This document shows, one piece after another, positions 7,699 to 14,770 of a DNA stretch of 41,622 nucleotides; the stretch's first letter is position 1; each line of letters begins with the position of its first letter. The notes beneath the pieces were generated by a model. It did not search any database, had not been told where the DNA came from, and saw only the letters and a list, made by a program, of their open reading frames with translations. The position numbers and the translations under genes are program-made. The DNA is from a virus, in IMG/VR virus record IMGVR_UViG_3300032080_000011, positions 1-41,622 of that record, one strand, 5' to 3'.

Positions 7699-8079
7699 TT
7701 ACGCCTGGGTCGGAACCCAGCCCTTGGCCATCAGGAACGCCTTGCACTGCGCCATGGTGTAGAACTTCCACCACGTGTGGTGCGGTCTACCCAATGGCCG
7801 GGCGGCCGCCGAGCGCCATTTCCAGGCCTGCGCGCTGGCCGAGCCTTCCGGCTGGCGCTCCCACGTGGCGAACGCCCGGAACCCGTAGCCGTGCAGCCAC
7901 ACACCCGCGATCTCGGCGGTGACGTAGTTGTCCTTGCCGGTGGTGGGCACCGGTCCGCGGGTGATCCGGTGCCGCACCTCCCAGCCGTGGGAGGTGGCCT
8001 GGCGCACGAACGTTGCCGCACCCGCAGGCAAGGCCACCTCCACGGTGGGCAGCTCCATGAGCTTGGCCAGCGGTGTCAC
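7699..8079 (-). CDS. Conserved-looking small protein, unknown function
   Basis: A 126-residue protein starting at GTG 8079, which overlaps the previous stop as GTGA. It is rich in Trp, Tyr and His (SHGWEVRHRITRG, GVWLHGYGFRAFATWER, HHTWWKFYTMAQCKAFL), so it is likely a compact globular domain. The repeated aromatic/Arg pattern could suit nucleic-acid or protein binding. It is the last gene of the 9717-7699 cluster and precedes a hairpin. No family recognised. Confidence 0.65.
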   Translation of the reverse strand: MTPLAKLMELPTVEVALPAGAATFVRQATSHGWEVRHRITRGPVPTTGKDNYVTAEIAGVWLHGYGFRAFATWERQPEGSASAQAWKWRSAAARPLGRPHHTWWKFYTMAQCKAFLMAKGWVPTQA

Positions 8080-8387
8080 CGTGTCCACTCCGTCCGCCAG
8101 TCCTCGCGGCCCTCGTACTGCTGCGCCAGCCGGCACACCGCGATCTGCCAGACCTGCTCCGCACCCTGCAAGTCGCTGTCCATGCCGAACTCGTGCTCCA
8201 TCTCCAGTACCCACCGGATGGCCTCGATGCTGGCCATCCGGTGCCGCGCCCATTCGCGCACGGTGTCGGCATGGGCGCTCTTGTCGTAGTGGCCGGGCGG
8301 CGGGAATAGCACCGCGTCCGCCTCGGCCTCCTCGGAGTCCAGGCGCGCCCTCAGGTAGTCCAGCAACTCGGCGAAGTGGTCATCCAT
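8076..8387 (-). CDS. DUF6221-family protein
   Basis: A 103-residue protein beginning MDDHFAELLDYLRARLDSEE at ATG 8387, which overlaps the end of the endonuclease VII gene. The N-terminal acidic helix, the central HADTVREWARHRMASIEAIR segment and the C-terminal YEGREDWRTEW ending match the pattern of DUF6221 proteins, common in actinobacteria and their phages. Their function is not known. It forms a coupled pair with the genes on either side. Confidence 0.75.
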   Translation of the reverse strand: MDDHFAELLDYLRARLDSEEAEADAVLFPPPGHYDKSAHADTVREWARHRMASIEAIRWVLEMEHEFGMDSDLQGAEQVWQIAVCRLAQQYEGREDWRTEWTR

Positions 8388-8826
8388 GACGTCCCTCCAC
8401 GGTCTTGGCGTTCTCATCCAGGGTCCGGAACACGGCCTGTGCCGGCGGCGCGGTCAGGTAGCTCACCGCGCGGCCCAGCGCGTCCGGCCCGTACCGGGCG
8501 ATCAACCGGTTGCAGGTGTCCGCGGACACCGACCCGGAGCACAGCAGTCCCCGCACGGCCTCGCGCCGATTGCCGAGCAGGTGGTTGTGGTCCACGGCCA
8601 GCCGGCGCCCGCCGCGGCCTTTCGGGTCGTCCGGGTGCATGCCCTTGGCGGTCCGGCAGATATAGCACCGGCCAGCCTGGGCCAGGTACAGCGCCCGGTA
8701 GTCGGCGGGGCTCAGCCCGTACTGGTCACCGATCTTGGCGTAGAACGTGCGCCAGCCGGTGACCACCGTGGGCGTCATACCCTCCGGTGGCGTCCAGGTG
8801 GCGCGCGTGGCGACCATCAGAGCCAC
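8380..8826 (-). CDS. Recombination endonuclease VII-like HNH nuclease
   Basis: A 148-residue protein (145 if ATG 8817 is used instead of GTG 8826) of the phage T4 endonuclease VII type, which resolves branched DNA before or during packaging. The zinc and catalytic elements are visible: RCYICRTAKG supplies the first Cys pair, LAVDHNHLLGN the DHNH catalytic motif, and VRGLLCSGSVSADTCNRLI the second Cys region. The usual RGLLC...CN pattern is retained, but with an extra SGSVSAD insert between the cysteines. Clustered with DUF6221 and the winged-helix gene. Confidence 0.88.
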   Translation of the reverse strand: MALMVATRATWTPPEGMTPTVVTGWRTFYAKIGDQYGLSPADYRALYLAQAGRCYICRTAKGMHPDDPKGRGGRRLAVDHNHLLGNRREAVRGLLCSGSVSADTCNRLIARYGPDALGRAVSYLTAPPAQAVFRTLDENAKTVEGRHG

Positions 8827-8860
8827 TCGATGGAATGTCCGTACCTGCTGATCCCGGACA

Positions 8861-9181
8861 TCAGGACGATTCCTTGATGCGGTAGAACGATCGCGAGCGG
8901 GGGCCGCGGCCCGAGGGCACCTGCCGGTGCTGACGGTCGATCAGGTTCGCGGTGGCCATCCGGGTGAGTAGCTGCGTCACGGTGGCCGGCTTGAGCTCGA
9001 AATGGCTCGCGGCCTGCGCGGCGAGCTCGACCCCATCCTGCCAGTCGTGGCTGTTGTGCAACTGCTCCCAGCACCACGACCAGGCCGGTCCAAGCTTCGG
9101 CCCACGGCTCGGGTAGCCGGCGCGCCCCTGGCGCCAGCCCTCGGTCAGGTCGGGCGCTGGTGGAATGTCCCTTGTCATCAT
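8861..9181 (-). CDS. Winged helix-turn-helix protein, leaderless
   Basis: A 106-residue protein whose C-terminal two thirds look like a winged HTH: ELAAQAASHFELKPATVTQL then LLTRMATANLIDRQHRQVPS and a wing with PRSRSFYRI. It is the only clear regulator-type DNA-binding fold in the window. ATG 9181 is 6 nt after a TATAGT hexamer, so the mRNA is probably leaderless; ATG 9178 directly follows. It sits near the repeat-rich region at 9757-10190 and could control early genes, but this is inferred. Confidence 0.7.
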   Translation of the reverse strand: MMTRDIPPAPDLTEGWRQGRAGYPSRGPKLGPAWSWCWEQLHNSHDWQDGVELAAQAASHFELKPATVTQLLTRMATANLIDRQHRQVPSGRGPRSRSFYRIKESS

Positions 9182-9187
9182 TCGTGC

Positions 9188-9193
9188 ACTATA
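9188..9193 (-). promoter_or_regulatory. TATAGT -10 element of the 9181 gene
   Basis: TATAGT on the minus strand with 6 nt to ATG 9181. The preceding bases are AAGC rather than the TGC seen elsewhere, so this copy lacks the extended -10 TG. Confidence 0.65.
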
Positions 9194-9201
9194 GCTTATC
9201 A

Positions 9202-9717
9202 TTACGACAATGGGCCAGCCGGCCGGTCGGCTAATGCGAGACATTCTCGGCAGTCCACCAGGCTGACGTGTCCGGCCAGCCGTGCCCGCATCGGGCCCAG
9301 GTCCTCGCCGACGAACAGGCAGGCGCTCAGCCCGCCCGCGGCCAGGTGCACCGGTGCCGGCAACAGCACCCGCTCGCCGCTCGCCGGACTGCGGTAGTCG
9401 CGCACCAGCCCGGTCCGGGTCATCTCGGCGACCGCGATGCCGGCCCGACGCAGACCCAGCGGCAGCTTGACCCGACAGCGCCAGGCATTGACCCCGTACA
9501 CGAAGTCGTAGCCGGCCTCGATCGCGAACATCACCGTGACGCTCTCCACCTCGGTGACCGCGTTCTGGAAGTGCTGCGCCCGCCGGGTCAGCCTCTGCCG
9601 GCAGTGCGCGGCTGCCCGCTCGGCGAGGTCGGGCCGGGTGGCCGCGTGGGCGGCCAATGAGAGCCGGCTCGGCTCCAGGGGTCCGCCGGGGCGGTCGGTG
9701 GCGGTCAGGATGGTCAT
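9202..9717 (-). CDS. Protein of unknown function, leaderless
   Basis: A 171-residue protein starting MTILTATDRPGG at ATG 9717. The longer upstream frame is rejected because a TATAGT promoter ends 6 nt before this ATG. The middle part alternates strands and aromatic residues (VTVMFAIEAGYDFVYGVNAW), and a CREC motif occurs near the C-terminus. No family recognised. It is the first minus-strand gene beside the putative origin region and ends 21 bases before ATG 9181. Confidence 0.65.
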   Translation of the reverse strand: MTILTATDRPGGPLEPSRLSLAAHAATRPDLAERAAAHCRQRLTRRAQHFQNAVTEVESVTVMFAIEAGYDFVYGVNAWRCRVKLPLGLRRAGIAVAEMTRTGLVRDYRSPASGERVLLPAPVHLAAGGLSACLFVGEDLGPMRARLAGHVSLVDCRECLALADRPAGPLS

Positions 9718-9723
9718 AGCACG

Positions 9724-9732
9724 ACTATAGCA
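9724..9732 (-). promoter_or_regulatory. Extended -10 promoter TGCTATAGT of the 9717 gene
   Basis: Minus-strand TGCTATAGT followed by CGTGCT and ATG 9717, i.e. 6 nt from hexamer to start codon. No convincing -35 is visible. Confidence 0.75.
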
Positions 9733-9734
9733 CA

Positions 9735-9899
9735 GGAATAGTGGGCCGGATAGGCCTCGGTGGCCAGGCTCCTGTCCAGGCTGGGCCATCCTGGCCCGGG
9801 TCTTTTGAGTGACCCTGGCCAGGCCATCCGCCCTGGTCACGGCCATTATTGGCGCCGCCTGGCCAGGGTGGCCAGGGTTATGTGCCGCTGGCGCGCTCC
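9735..9899. repeat. Gene-free region rich in TGGCCA / CCTGGCCAGG repeats
   Basis: No gene is visible here. TGGCCA, mostly within CCTGGCC or GGCCAGG, occurs several times (for example near 9761, 9816, 9860 and 9869), and the same motif recurs at 10016-10065. Similar TGGCCA clustering is seen at 20339-20399. Together with the CTAG repeats to the right it forms the largest non-coding control region of the genome. Confidence 0.55.
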
Positions 9900-9931
9900 C
9901 TAGTAGTTAGCACTAGACGGCTAACTACTAG
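9900..9931. repeat. Perfect 11-bp inverted repeat with CTAG core
   Basis: CTAGTAGTTAG (9900-9910) and CTAACTACTAG (9921-9931) flank a 10-nt loop that itself contains CTAGACGG. The stretch from 9900 to about 9970 is AT-richer than the genome, which fits a DNA-unwinding or protein-binding site. Confidence 0.75.
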
Positions 9932-10012
9932 TCCTCTAATTACTACCCCTTAGACACTTCAATAGAGAAAGACCCTGGACACCCTGGACAACACCCCCTG
10001 ACCAGCGCAAAA

Positions 10013-10046
10013 AGGTGGCCAGGGTCCTCGAGGACCCTGGCCACCT
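10013..10046 (-). terminator. 34-bp perfect palindrome followed by T tract on minus strand
   Basis: The left half AGGTGGCCAGGGTCCTC (10013-10029) is the exact reverse complement of 10030-10046. On the minus strand the hairpin is followed by TTTTTGCG, the form of an intrinsic terminator for transcription leaving the primase gene. It also contains two TGGCCA sites. Confidence 0.7.
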
Positions 10047-10106
10047 GCCTGGCCACCCTGGCCAGGGTGTTGGCGCGTCAGTGCAGGTCAGAGCGTTTCC
10101 GTGTCA

Positions 10107-10185
10107 CAGCTAGACGGCTAGTGAGGGCTAGCCGTCTAGCTGTTAGTCGGCTAACCTAGTCGTCTAGCTCCAGTTAGTCGACTAG
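10107..10185. repeat. Five CTAG-based 12-bp quasi-palindromes, candidate origin/partition iterons
   Basis: Copies of YTAGNCGNCTAR start at 10110, 10128, 10143, 10156 and 10174; a sixth copy lies at 9913. The first two form a perfect 15-bp inverted repeat (CAGCTAGACGGCTAG, 10107-10121, with 10128-10142, loop TGAGGG). Start-to-start spacing is 18, 15, 13 and 18. They lie directly before the gene at 10201, so they could be an origin, a partition site or an autoregulatory operator. Confidence 0.75.
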
Positions 10186-10200
10186 CCCCAGGAGAGTGGC

Positions 10201-10434
10201 ATGGCAGCGTCTCGCACCTTGACCGCCGAACAACGCCAGGAACGCGCCCGCCGCGCCGGCCAGGCCGCGCAGTCCACCGACGCGCTGATCTCGCGCCTGG
10301 AACGAGTGATGGACCAGCTCACTCCGGCACAGGAGACAAGGCTTACGCGCCTGGTCTTGGGCGATGGTGACCGCGTTCCAGTCACGGCGCCGCCCGCGAG
10401 TCCGGAGGTGGATGACGACTCATTCTTTGACTGA
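10201..10434 (+). CDS. Small helical protein next to the repeat region
   Basis: A 77-residue protein with a clear ribosome site (AGGAG 6-7 nt before ATG). The first half is basic and helical (LTAEQRQERARRAGQAAQ), a central helix follows (ALISRLERVMDQLTPAQETR), and the C-terminus is acidic (PEVDDDSFFD), resembling the tail of proteins that dock on partner replication factors. It begins 15 bases after the last CTAG repeat and converges with the primase gene. A role in binding the repeats or assisting the primase is possible but unproven. Confidence 0.65.
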   Translation: MAASRTLTAEQRQERARRAGQAAQSTDALISRLERVMDQLTPAQETRLTRLVLGDGDRVPVTAPPASPEVDDDSFFD

Positions 10435-10444
10435 CCCCAGCACG

Positions 10445-10480
10445 ACCAGGGGGCCCGGACATCCGTCCAGGCCCCCTGGT
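10445..10480. terminator. Bidirectional terminator between 10201 gene and primase
   Basis: ACCAGGGGGCC (10445-10455) pairs with GGCCCCCTGGT (10470-10480) in the 57-base gap between two convergent genes. It fits termination in both directions, though T tracts are absent. Confidence 0.65.
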
Positions 10481-10491
10481 GTATCCGTGCG

Positions 10492-12774
10492 CTACACCAC
10501 CGTGCAGCCCACTCCGGTCAGTAGCTGCACGCGCTTGCCCTGCACGCGCACCCGTTCCGCTTTCAGGCCCGGAACTTTCTGCCGCAGGTCCCGGGCGAAC
10601 ACCTCGAGCGTGGTCCGGTCCAGGCTCCTGCCCTGGGTCTCGCACCAGCCCTGATACTTGGCGAACAGGTGGTCCAGCCCGATCGAGTGCTCGGCCCCGA
10701 CATAGCACCAGTCCTCGAGGAACGTCCCGATCGGGTCGGACAGCCGGCGCATGCTCTCGGCCTCGGCCGCCCCGGACTCGGGCACGGTGAACGACCCGCG
10801 CCCGTTCAGCCGCTCGAGGCCGTCCAGCGCCCAGTTGAGGATGCCGGGCAGTTCCTCGATCAGTTTCTCGGTCAGCGCGGTGTCTTCCCGGCCCAGGAAT
10901 GACCGTTCCAGCTTGAGCACGATCATTTTCTTGGCCAGCGCCCCGGACCGGTCGGAGAACGTCGGCGTCTCGTTGCTCATGAGCATCACCCGGGCGCCGA
11001 GCCGGCCGGTCCATGCCGCCCGGTTCTTGCGGTGCACCGTTGGCATGTCCTCGCCCACGATCTCCAGCAGCACCGGCACGGCGTCGCCGATGGTCCGGGT
11101 GTTCCACCGCACGTCTCCGCAGACCGCCAGCATCTTGCCGATCAGCGGCTCGAGGCCGAACGTGCCGCCGAGGTGGGACAGGTTCAGCCCGGCGGTGGCG
11201 TGCTGCCCGATCATGGCCGTGAGCACCCGGGCGATGGTGCCCTTGCCGGACCGCGGTGGGCCGATCAGGGCGGCCATGCGATGCAGGTGCATCCGCCCGG
11301 ACAGCACGTAGCCGAACCACTCGCCCAAAAAGTCGTGCGCCTGCCGGTCGCCGGGCAGGATCGCCTCGAGGAAGGCCAGCCAGGCTGGGCAGGCCGCGTC
11401 GGGCTGGTACGCGAACGGCAGGGCATGCAGGTTGAACCGCGAGGGCGCGTGCGGCTTCTCGGTACGCGTGGCCGAGTCCAGCACCCCGCTGGCGGTGGCG
11501 ATGCCGCCCACGTCCGGGTCGCCGAACCGGCTCAGCACGCCCCGGCTCAGCGCGTGCGCCAGGTCATTGATCTTCCGGGTGGTGGGCGCCCAGGGTTTCG
11601 GTACGACCTCGCCGTCCTTGTCCTCGGTCAGGAACACCGCGTCGGCGGTCTGCGTGTATAGCCAGCGCTGCAGGGCGGCCTCGGGCTCCACCGCCCAGTG
11701 CGTTCCGGTCCAGGCGTAGAAGTCGCCCTCCCACCAGGCCCGGTGCACCTCGCCCTCGGTGTGCTCCATACGGCCCACCAGCTCGCGCGCCACCGCCATG
11801 GGATGCCCGGGTGGGGGCAGGACGTCCTGGGCGCTCTCCGGCGATCCTGTGGCCGCCGCGGGGCCATCCCCGTTCACCTTGACCGCGGTCCAGGACCGCC
11901 CGGCCTCGGTCGCCGAGTAGGCCGAGTCGATGGTCTTGCGGTCGGCCTCGTCCGGTTCGGTCCAGCCGGTGGCCGGGCCCAGTGCCTTGATGACCAGTCG
12001 GGCGCACCGGCCACGGTCGACCAGCCACGGGAAGTGCGCGCACGCCATGGCGAAGGAGTTGATGGCACCGTTGTACCGCCCTGGCTGGGCCTCGCCGAGC
12101 TTGGCCAGGGCGTCCTTGATGAAGGCCATGGCCTGCGGGTCGGTGAACTCGCGGGCCGGCTCGTCGTAGAAGTCGTCCGCCTTACCGGTGGCCGCCGCCG
12201 GGACCGCGGCTGAGCTCGGCGCGGGGGCCCGCTTCGCGCGCATCCGCTCGATGACCACATCCGGCACGGTCGGCAGGTCGAGCCAGGGGAGCCGAACGGC
12301 CCACGTGTAGCCCGCGGTCGGTGGCGCGATGACGAACCCGCCGAGGCCGCGAACGTCCACCTGACCGGCCACCGTGCCGTCCTGATCGTTGCCAATCGGG
12401 TGCCGGTCGTGCTCGCGGAAGTAGTAGTGCTTCCCGCCGCTGACGGTGCGCGCCACCGCCGTTGACCCCCGATACAGCTCGGCCCAGTTGGTCATGCCCT
12501 CGGTGCCGTCGCAGTCGATCACCACGAGGTGGCTCTTGCCGCAGTCGATGCCGAGGCCGGCGCCGCGGTGCTCGCCGTCGGGGCCCCACCAGGCGGCGAT
12601 GTCCGCGGCGCTGGTGGTGGAGATCTGCCGCCATTTGCCGGCCGGCTGGACGTCCTTTTTGCCGTCCGCCTTCCGTTTCACATAGACGGGAAACACGTAA
12701 ATCCCCGCGTTTGCGTACGCGAGGGCAGACGTGAACGGTTCTTCGATGTCACGCTGGTCGGCGTGATCGCTCAT
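10492..12774 (-). CDS. Bifunctional prim-pol / SF3 (D5-like) primase-helicase
   Basis: A 760-residue replication protein. The N-terminal prim-pol domain has the metal-binding DCD in VVIDCDG (residues 87-89) and the SGGKHYYF motif (112-119). A linker with another helical region follows. The C-terminal D5_N/SF3 helicase has Walker A GPPRSGKGT near 500 and downstream sensor-like MLMSNETPTFSD. This architecture starts replication in many phages, plasmids and actinomycete integrative elements (RepPP type). ATG 12774 has a strong ribosome site (AAGGAGA). It is transcribed from a promoter near 12930 through a structured leader of about 140 nt. Confidence 0.92.
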   Translation of the reverse strand: MSDHADQRDIEEPFTSALAYANAGIYVFPVYVKRKADGKKDVQPAGKWRQISTTSAADIAAWWGPDGEHRGAGLGIDCGKSHLVVIDCDGTEGMTNWAELYRGSTAVARTVSGGKHYYFREHDRHPIGNDQDGTVAGQVDVRGLGGFVIAPPTAGYTWAVRLPWLDLPTVPDVVIERMRAKRAPAPSSAAVPAAATGKADDFYDEPAREFTDPQAMAFIKDALAKLGEAQPGRYNGAINSFAMACAHFPWLVDRGRCARLVIKALGPATGWTEPDEADRKTIDSAYSATEAGRSWTAVKVNGDGPAAATGSPESAQDVLPPPGHPMAVARELVGRMEHTEGEVHRAWWEGDFYAWTGTHWAVEPEAALQRWLYTQTADAVFLTEDKDGEVVPKPWAPTTRKINDLAHALSRGVLSRFGDPDVGGIATASGVLDSATRTEKPHAPSRFNLHALPFAYQPDAACPAWLAFLEAILPGDRQAHDFLGEWFGYVLSGRMHLHRMAALIGPPRSGKGTIARVLTAMIGQHATAGLNLSHLGGTFGLEPLIGKMLAVCGDVRWNTRTIGDAVPVLLEIVGEDMPTVHRKNRAAWTGRLGARVMLMSNETPTFSDRSGALAKKMIVLKLERSFLGREDTALTEKLIEELPGILNWALDGLERLNGRGSFTVPESGAAEAESMRRLSDPIGTFLEDWCYVGAEHSIGLDHLFAKYQGWCETQGRSLDRTTLEVFARDLRQKVPGLKAERVRVQGKRVQLLTGVGCTVV

Positions 12775-12807
12775 ATCCTGTAATCTCCTTGCCTGAGTCG
12801 ATCACTT

Positions 12808-12850
12808 GAGGCCGGTGCTCCTGTGGGGGAGCGCTGGCCTCACTGTTTTT
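12808..12850 (+). terminator. Hairpin in the primase leader; terminator-like on the plus strand
   Basis: GAGGCC (12808-12813) to GGCCTC (12836-12841) form a 14-position stem with two mismatches and a short loop, followed on the plus strand by ACTGTTTTT. On the minus strand the same stem sits in the 5' leader of the primase mRNA, about 34 nt before the start codon. It may block antisense transcription or regulate the leader. Confidence 0.55.
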
Positions 12851-12926
12851 CGGGTGAGTCCTCCCATGATTCGCGCGTAGCGCCGGGGTGTAGGGAGCAA
12901 CGCCGTAGGGCCGCTCCGGATAGCTG

Positions 12927-12935
12927 ACTATAACA
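12927..12935 (-). promoter_or_regulatory. Extended -10 promoter TGTTATAGT for the primase
   Basis: Minus-strand TGT-TATAGT with no start codon close by. The first good start is ATG 12774, giving a leader of about 140 nt that includes a stable hairpin and an AAGGAGA ribosome site. It diverges from the promoter at 13074. Confidence 0.65.
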
Positions 12936-13073
12936 GAGGATAACCCTGAGCACCCGACCTCGGCGGGCCGCGCCCGGTGGATCACCCCCGCTGGTCAGGC
13001 CGCGATCAACGTGCGCACCCGGGGTGCCCCGTGGGGGTCGCCCGTTCGGCCGAGACACCCCTCCCGGCTCATA

Positions 13074-13082
13074 TGCTATAGT
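13074..13082 (+). promoter_or_regulatory. Extended -10 promoter TGCTATAGT of the replication operon
   Basis: TGCTATAGT at 13074-13082, then CGTGGT, then ATG 13089: the start codon is 6 nt past the hexamer. It likely drives the overlapping genes from 13089 to 16814 and beyond. Confidence 0.8.
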
Positions 13083-13088
13083 CGTGGT

Positions 13089-13403
13089 ATGGAGATTACG
13101 GGAAACTCGGTCGCTGACGCGATCCTCTCGGTCTACGCGGCCAACGATGCAGGCGCCTGCCACGCGGTCACCGCGCCGGACAGCGCCACCAACCCCGACC
13201 CGGCCCGGCACGGCGCCTGTGAGTCGCAGGCCGCGCTGGGCTGTACCCGAATCGGTTCGTTGCGTGTCCTGCCCGAATCGCTGGCGCCGGGCGGCGAACC
13301 GGAAAGCATCCTTCAATGCATGCCCTGCTACAACTATTCGGCCCTCCGGCTCACGGCCACGATGGCGAGCCTCGCCGAGCTGGACGGGCAGGTCACGCGA
13401 TGA
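13089..13403 (+). CDS. Cys-containing small protein, first gene of the replication operon
   Basis: A 104-residue protein starting MEITGNSVADAILSVY, leaderless from the 13074 promoter. Five cysteines occur at spacings that could bind a metal (ACHAV, GACES, LGCTR, LQCMPCY). An N-terminal helix and a C-terminal helix (LRLTATMASLAELDG) flank them. Stop overlaps the next start (ATGA), so translation is coupled. No family recognised. Confidence 0.65.
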   Translation: MEITGNSVADAILSVYAANDAGACHAVTAPDSATNPDPARHGACESQAALGCTRIGSLRVLPESLAPGGEPESILQCMPCYNYSALRLTATMASLAELDGQVTR

Positions 13404-13699
13404 CCGAGCCGAGCGTGCTGGACCTGGCCACGGACATCGAGGCCTTGGGCGCCACCGTGGAAGCGGTGGTGACCACTCTGACTACCGAGTGCATCCACGG
13501 CACCCCCACCGAGCCGGACCGCTGCCTGGTCGCCAACTACTTGACCAAGCTCGGGTATGCCGACGTCGAGGTGTGGAAGGACACGAACAACCGCCTGCGG
13601 ATCTCCGCCGGTGATGACGAGATCCTGGCTCCCGACCAGATCGTCATGCTCGTGGACGCGTTCGACGCCGGGCAGTACCCCGGCCTGCAAGCCCGATGA
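13400..13699 (+). CDS. Small protein of unknown function
   Basis: A 99-residue acidic protein starting at ATG 13400 inside an ATGA overlap. It begins with a coiled helix (VLDLATDIEALGATVEAVVT), then ECIHGTPTEPDRC, and a strand-rich second half (LGYADVEVWKDTNNRLRISA, ILAPDQIVMLVDAF). No recognisable domain. Its end overlaps the XF1762-like gene. Confidence 0.6.
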   Translation: MTEPSVLDLATDIEALGATVEAVVTTLTTECIHGTPTEPDRCLVANYLTKLGYADVEVWKDTNNRLRISAGDDEILAPDQIVMLVDAFDAGQYPGLQAR

Positions 13700-14172
13700 G
13701 CATGGTTCTGGTCCCGGTCACCTTCCGGCAGGCGTGCGAGTTCGTGACCAAGACCCATCGTCATCACCCGGCCCCGCGGGGTTGGCGGTTCGGCGTCGGG
13801 GTGACGGACGCGAGCGGGCAACTGCGTGGCGTCGCCATGGCGGGCCGGCCGGTGGCTCGGGCCCTGGATGACGGGCGCACGGTCGAGGTGAACCGGACCT
13901 GCACAGACGGAATGGCTAACGCGAACTCGATGCTGTACGGCGCCGTCTGGCGCGCCGCCAAGGCGCTCGGCTACGTCCGGGCCATCACGTACACGCAGGA
14001 AGGCGAGTCGGGCGCCAGCTTGCGCGCAGCCGGGTGGGTACTGGACTCCGTACTCGACCCCCGGCCGACGTGGGCCGAGTCCAGCGTGAAGCTGCGGCAC
14101 ATCCGAGATGGCGACAGTCAGGCCGGTGGCGTGACTCGGATGCGCTGGCGCATCACGGCCGGCAGCCCGTGA
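13696..14172 (+). CDS. XF1762-family, GNAT-like protein
   Basis: A 158-residue protein with the pattern of the XF1762 family, which is related to GNAT acetyltransferases: an N-terminal HRHHPAPRGWRFGVGV segment, GVAMAGRPVARALDDGRTVE, VNRTCTDGMANANSMLYGA and a C-terminal AITYTQEGESGASLRAAGW. Such proteins are common in actinophages and mobile elements. Their substrate is unknown. Start ATG 13696 overlaps the previous stop. Confidence 0.82.
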   Translation: MSMVLVPVTFRQACEFVTKTHRHHPAPRGWRFGVGVTDASGQLRGVAMAGRPVARALDDGRTVEVNRTCTDGMANANSMLYGAVWRAAKALGYVRAITYTQEGESGASLRAAGWVLDSVLDPRPTWAESSVKLRHIRDGDSQAGGVTRMRWRITAGSP

Positions 14173-14372
14173 TCCACCGGGCCGCTGTGGCGGTCTTCTA
14201 CCTCGCCGCCGCCTGCTGGTCGGGCCTGGCCATGCATCTGTCCGACGCGCGCCTGCTGGTCCCGGCCGGCGGCTGCGCCCTCACCGCCGTGGTGGTCGAG
14301 TGGATCACCATCCGGGAGCTTCACCTACAACACCAGATCAGGCAGCACTCGAAAGGACGGACCCGCAAGTGA
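14169..14372 (+). CDS. Small membrane protein
   Basis: A 67-residue protein beginning at GTG 14169 in a GTGA overlap. Two hydrophobic segments are evident (AAVAVFYLAAACWSGLAM and LLVPAGGCALTAVVVEW), followed by a basic cytoplasmic-type tail (HQIRQHSKGRTRK). Its end overlaps the following gene's GTG start. Function unknown. Confidence 0.6.
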   Translation: MIHRAAVAVFYLAAACWSGLAMHLSDARLLVPAGGCALTAVVVEWITIRELHLQHQIRQHSKGRTRK

Positions 14373-14770
14373 CCACACAAACCGAGCACCTGGTGCTCAA
14401 CATCGTTCTCAACTGGCGCGCCGACACCCGGCACACCGACGAGCTCATCGCCGCCGCGGACCTGCTGGCCGCCGAGCGGGACAACCGGTACGCCGAGCTG
14501 GAGCTGACCTTCGGCCAACTGGTCACCGGCGACTCCGTCCAGTCGATCAACGGACGCTGGTACGAGGTGGACCGGATGGTCGTGGAGCAGGACCAGACCG
14601 GCGTGAAGGTGTGGCTCAAGGGCGTGGCCAAGCCCTTGGAGAAGTACACCGGTCAGTCGGTGCTGGTGCGCCGCTCCGAGATGGGCAAGGCGGCGGACGT
14701 GCTGGCCTCGGTGCTGTGGTCCGGCCCGGCGGCGCCCCCGGCGCGGGTCCGCGTGGATGATGCAGCATGA
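14369..14770 (+). CDS. Small protein of unknown function
   Basis: A 133-residue protein starting at GTG 14369. It has an N-terminal helical region (DTRHTDELIAAADLLAAERD), then a strand-rich barrel-like section (ELTFGQLVTGDSVQSINGRW, YEVDRMVVEQDQTGVKVWL) and a basic segment ending near residue 113. The middle part could be an SH3-like or OB-like fold, which would suit nucleic-acid binding, but this is a guess from pattern only. Coupled to its neighbours by overlaps on both sides. Confidence 0.6.
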   Translation: MTTQTEHLVLNIVLNWRADTRHTDELIAAADLLAAERDNRYAELELTFGQLVTGDSVQSINGRWYEVDRMVVEQDQTGVKVWLKGVAKPLEKYTGQSVLVRRSEMGKAADVLASVLWSGPAAPPARVRVDDAA

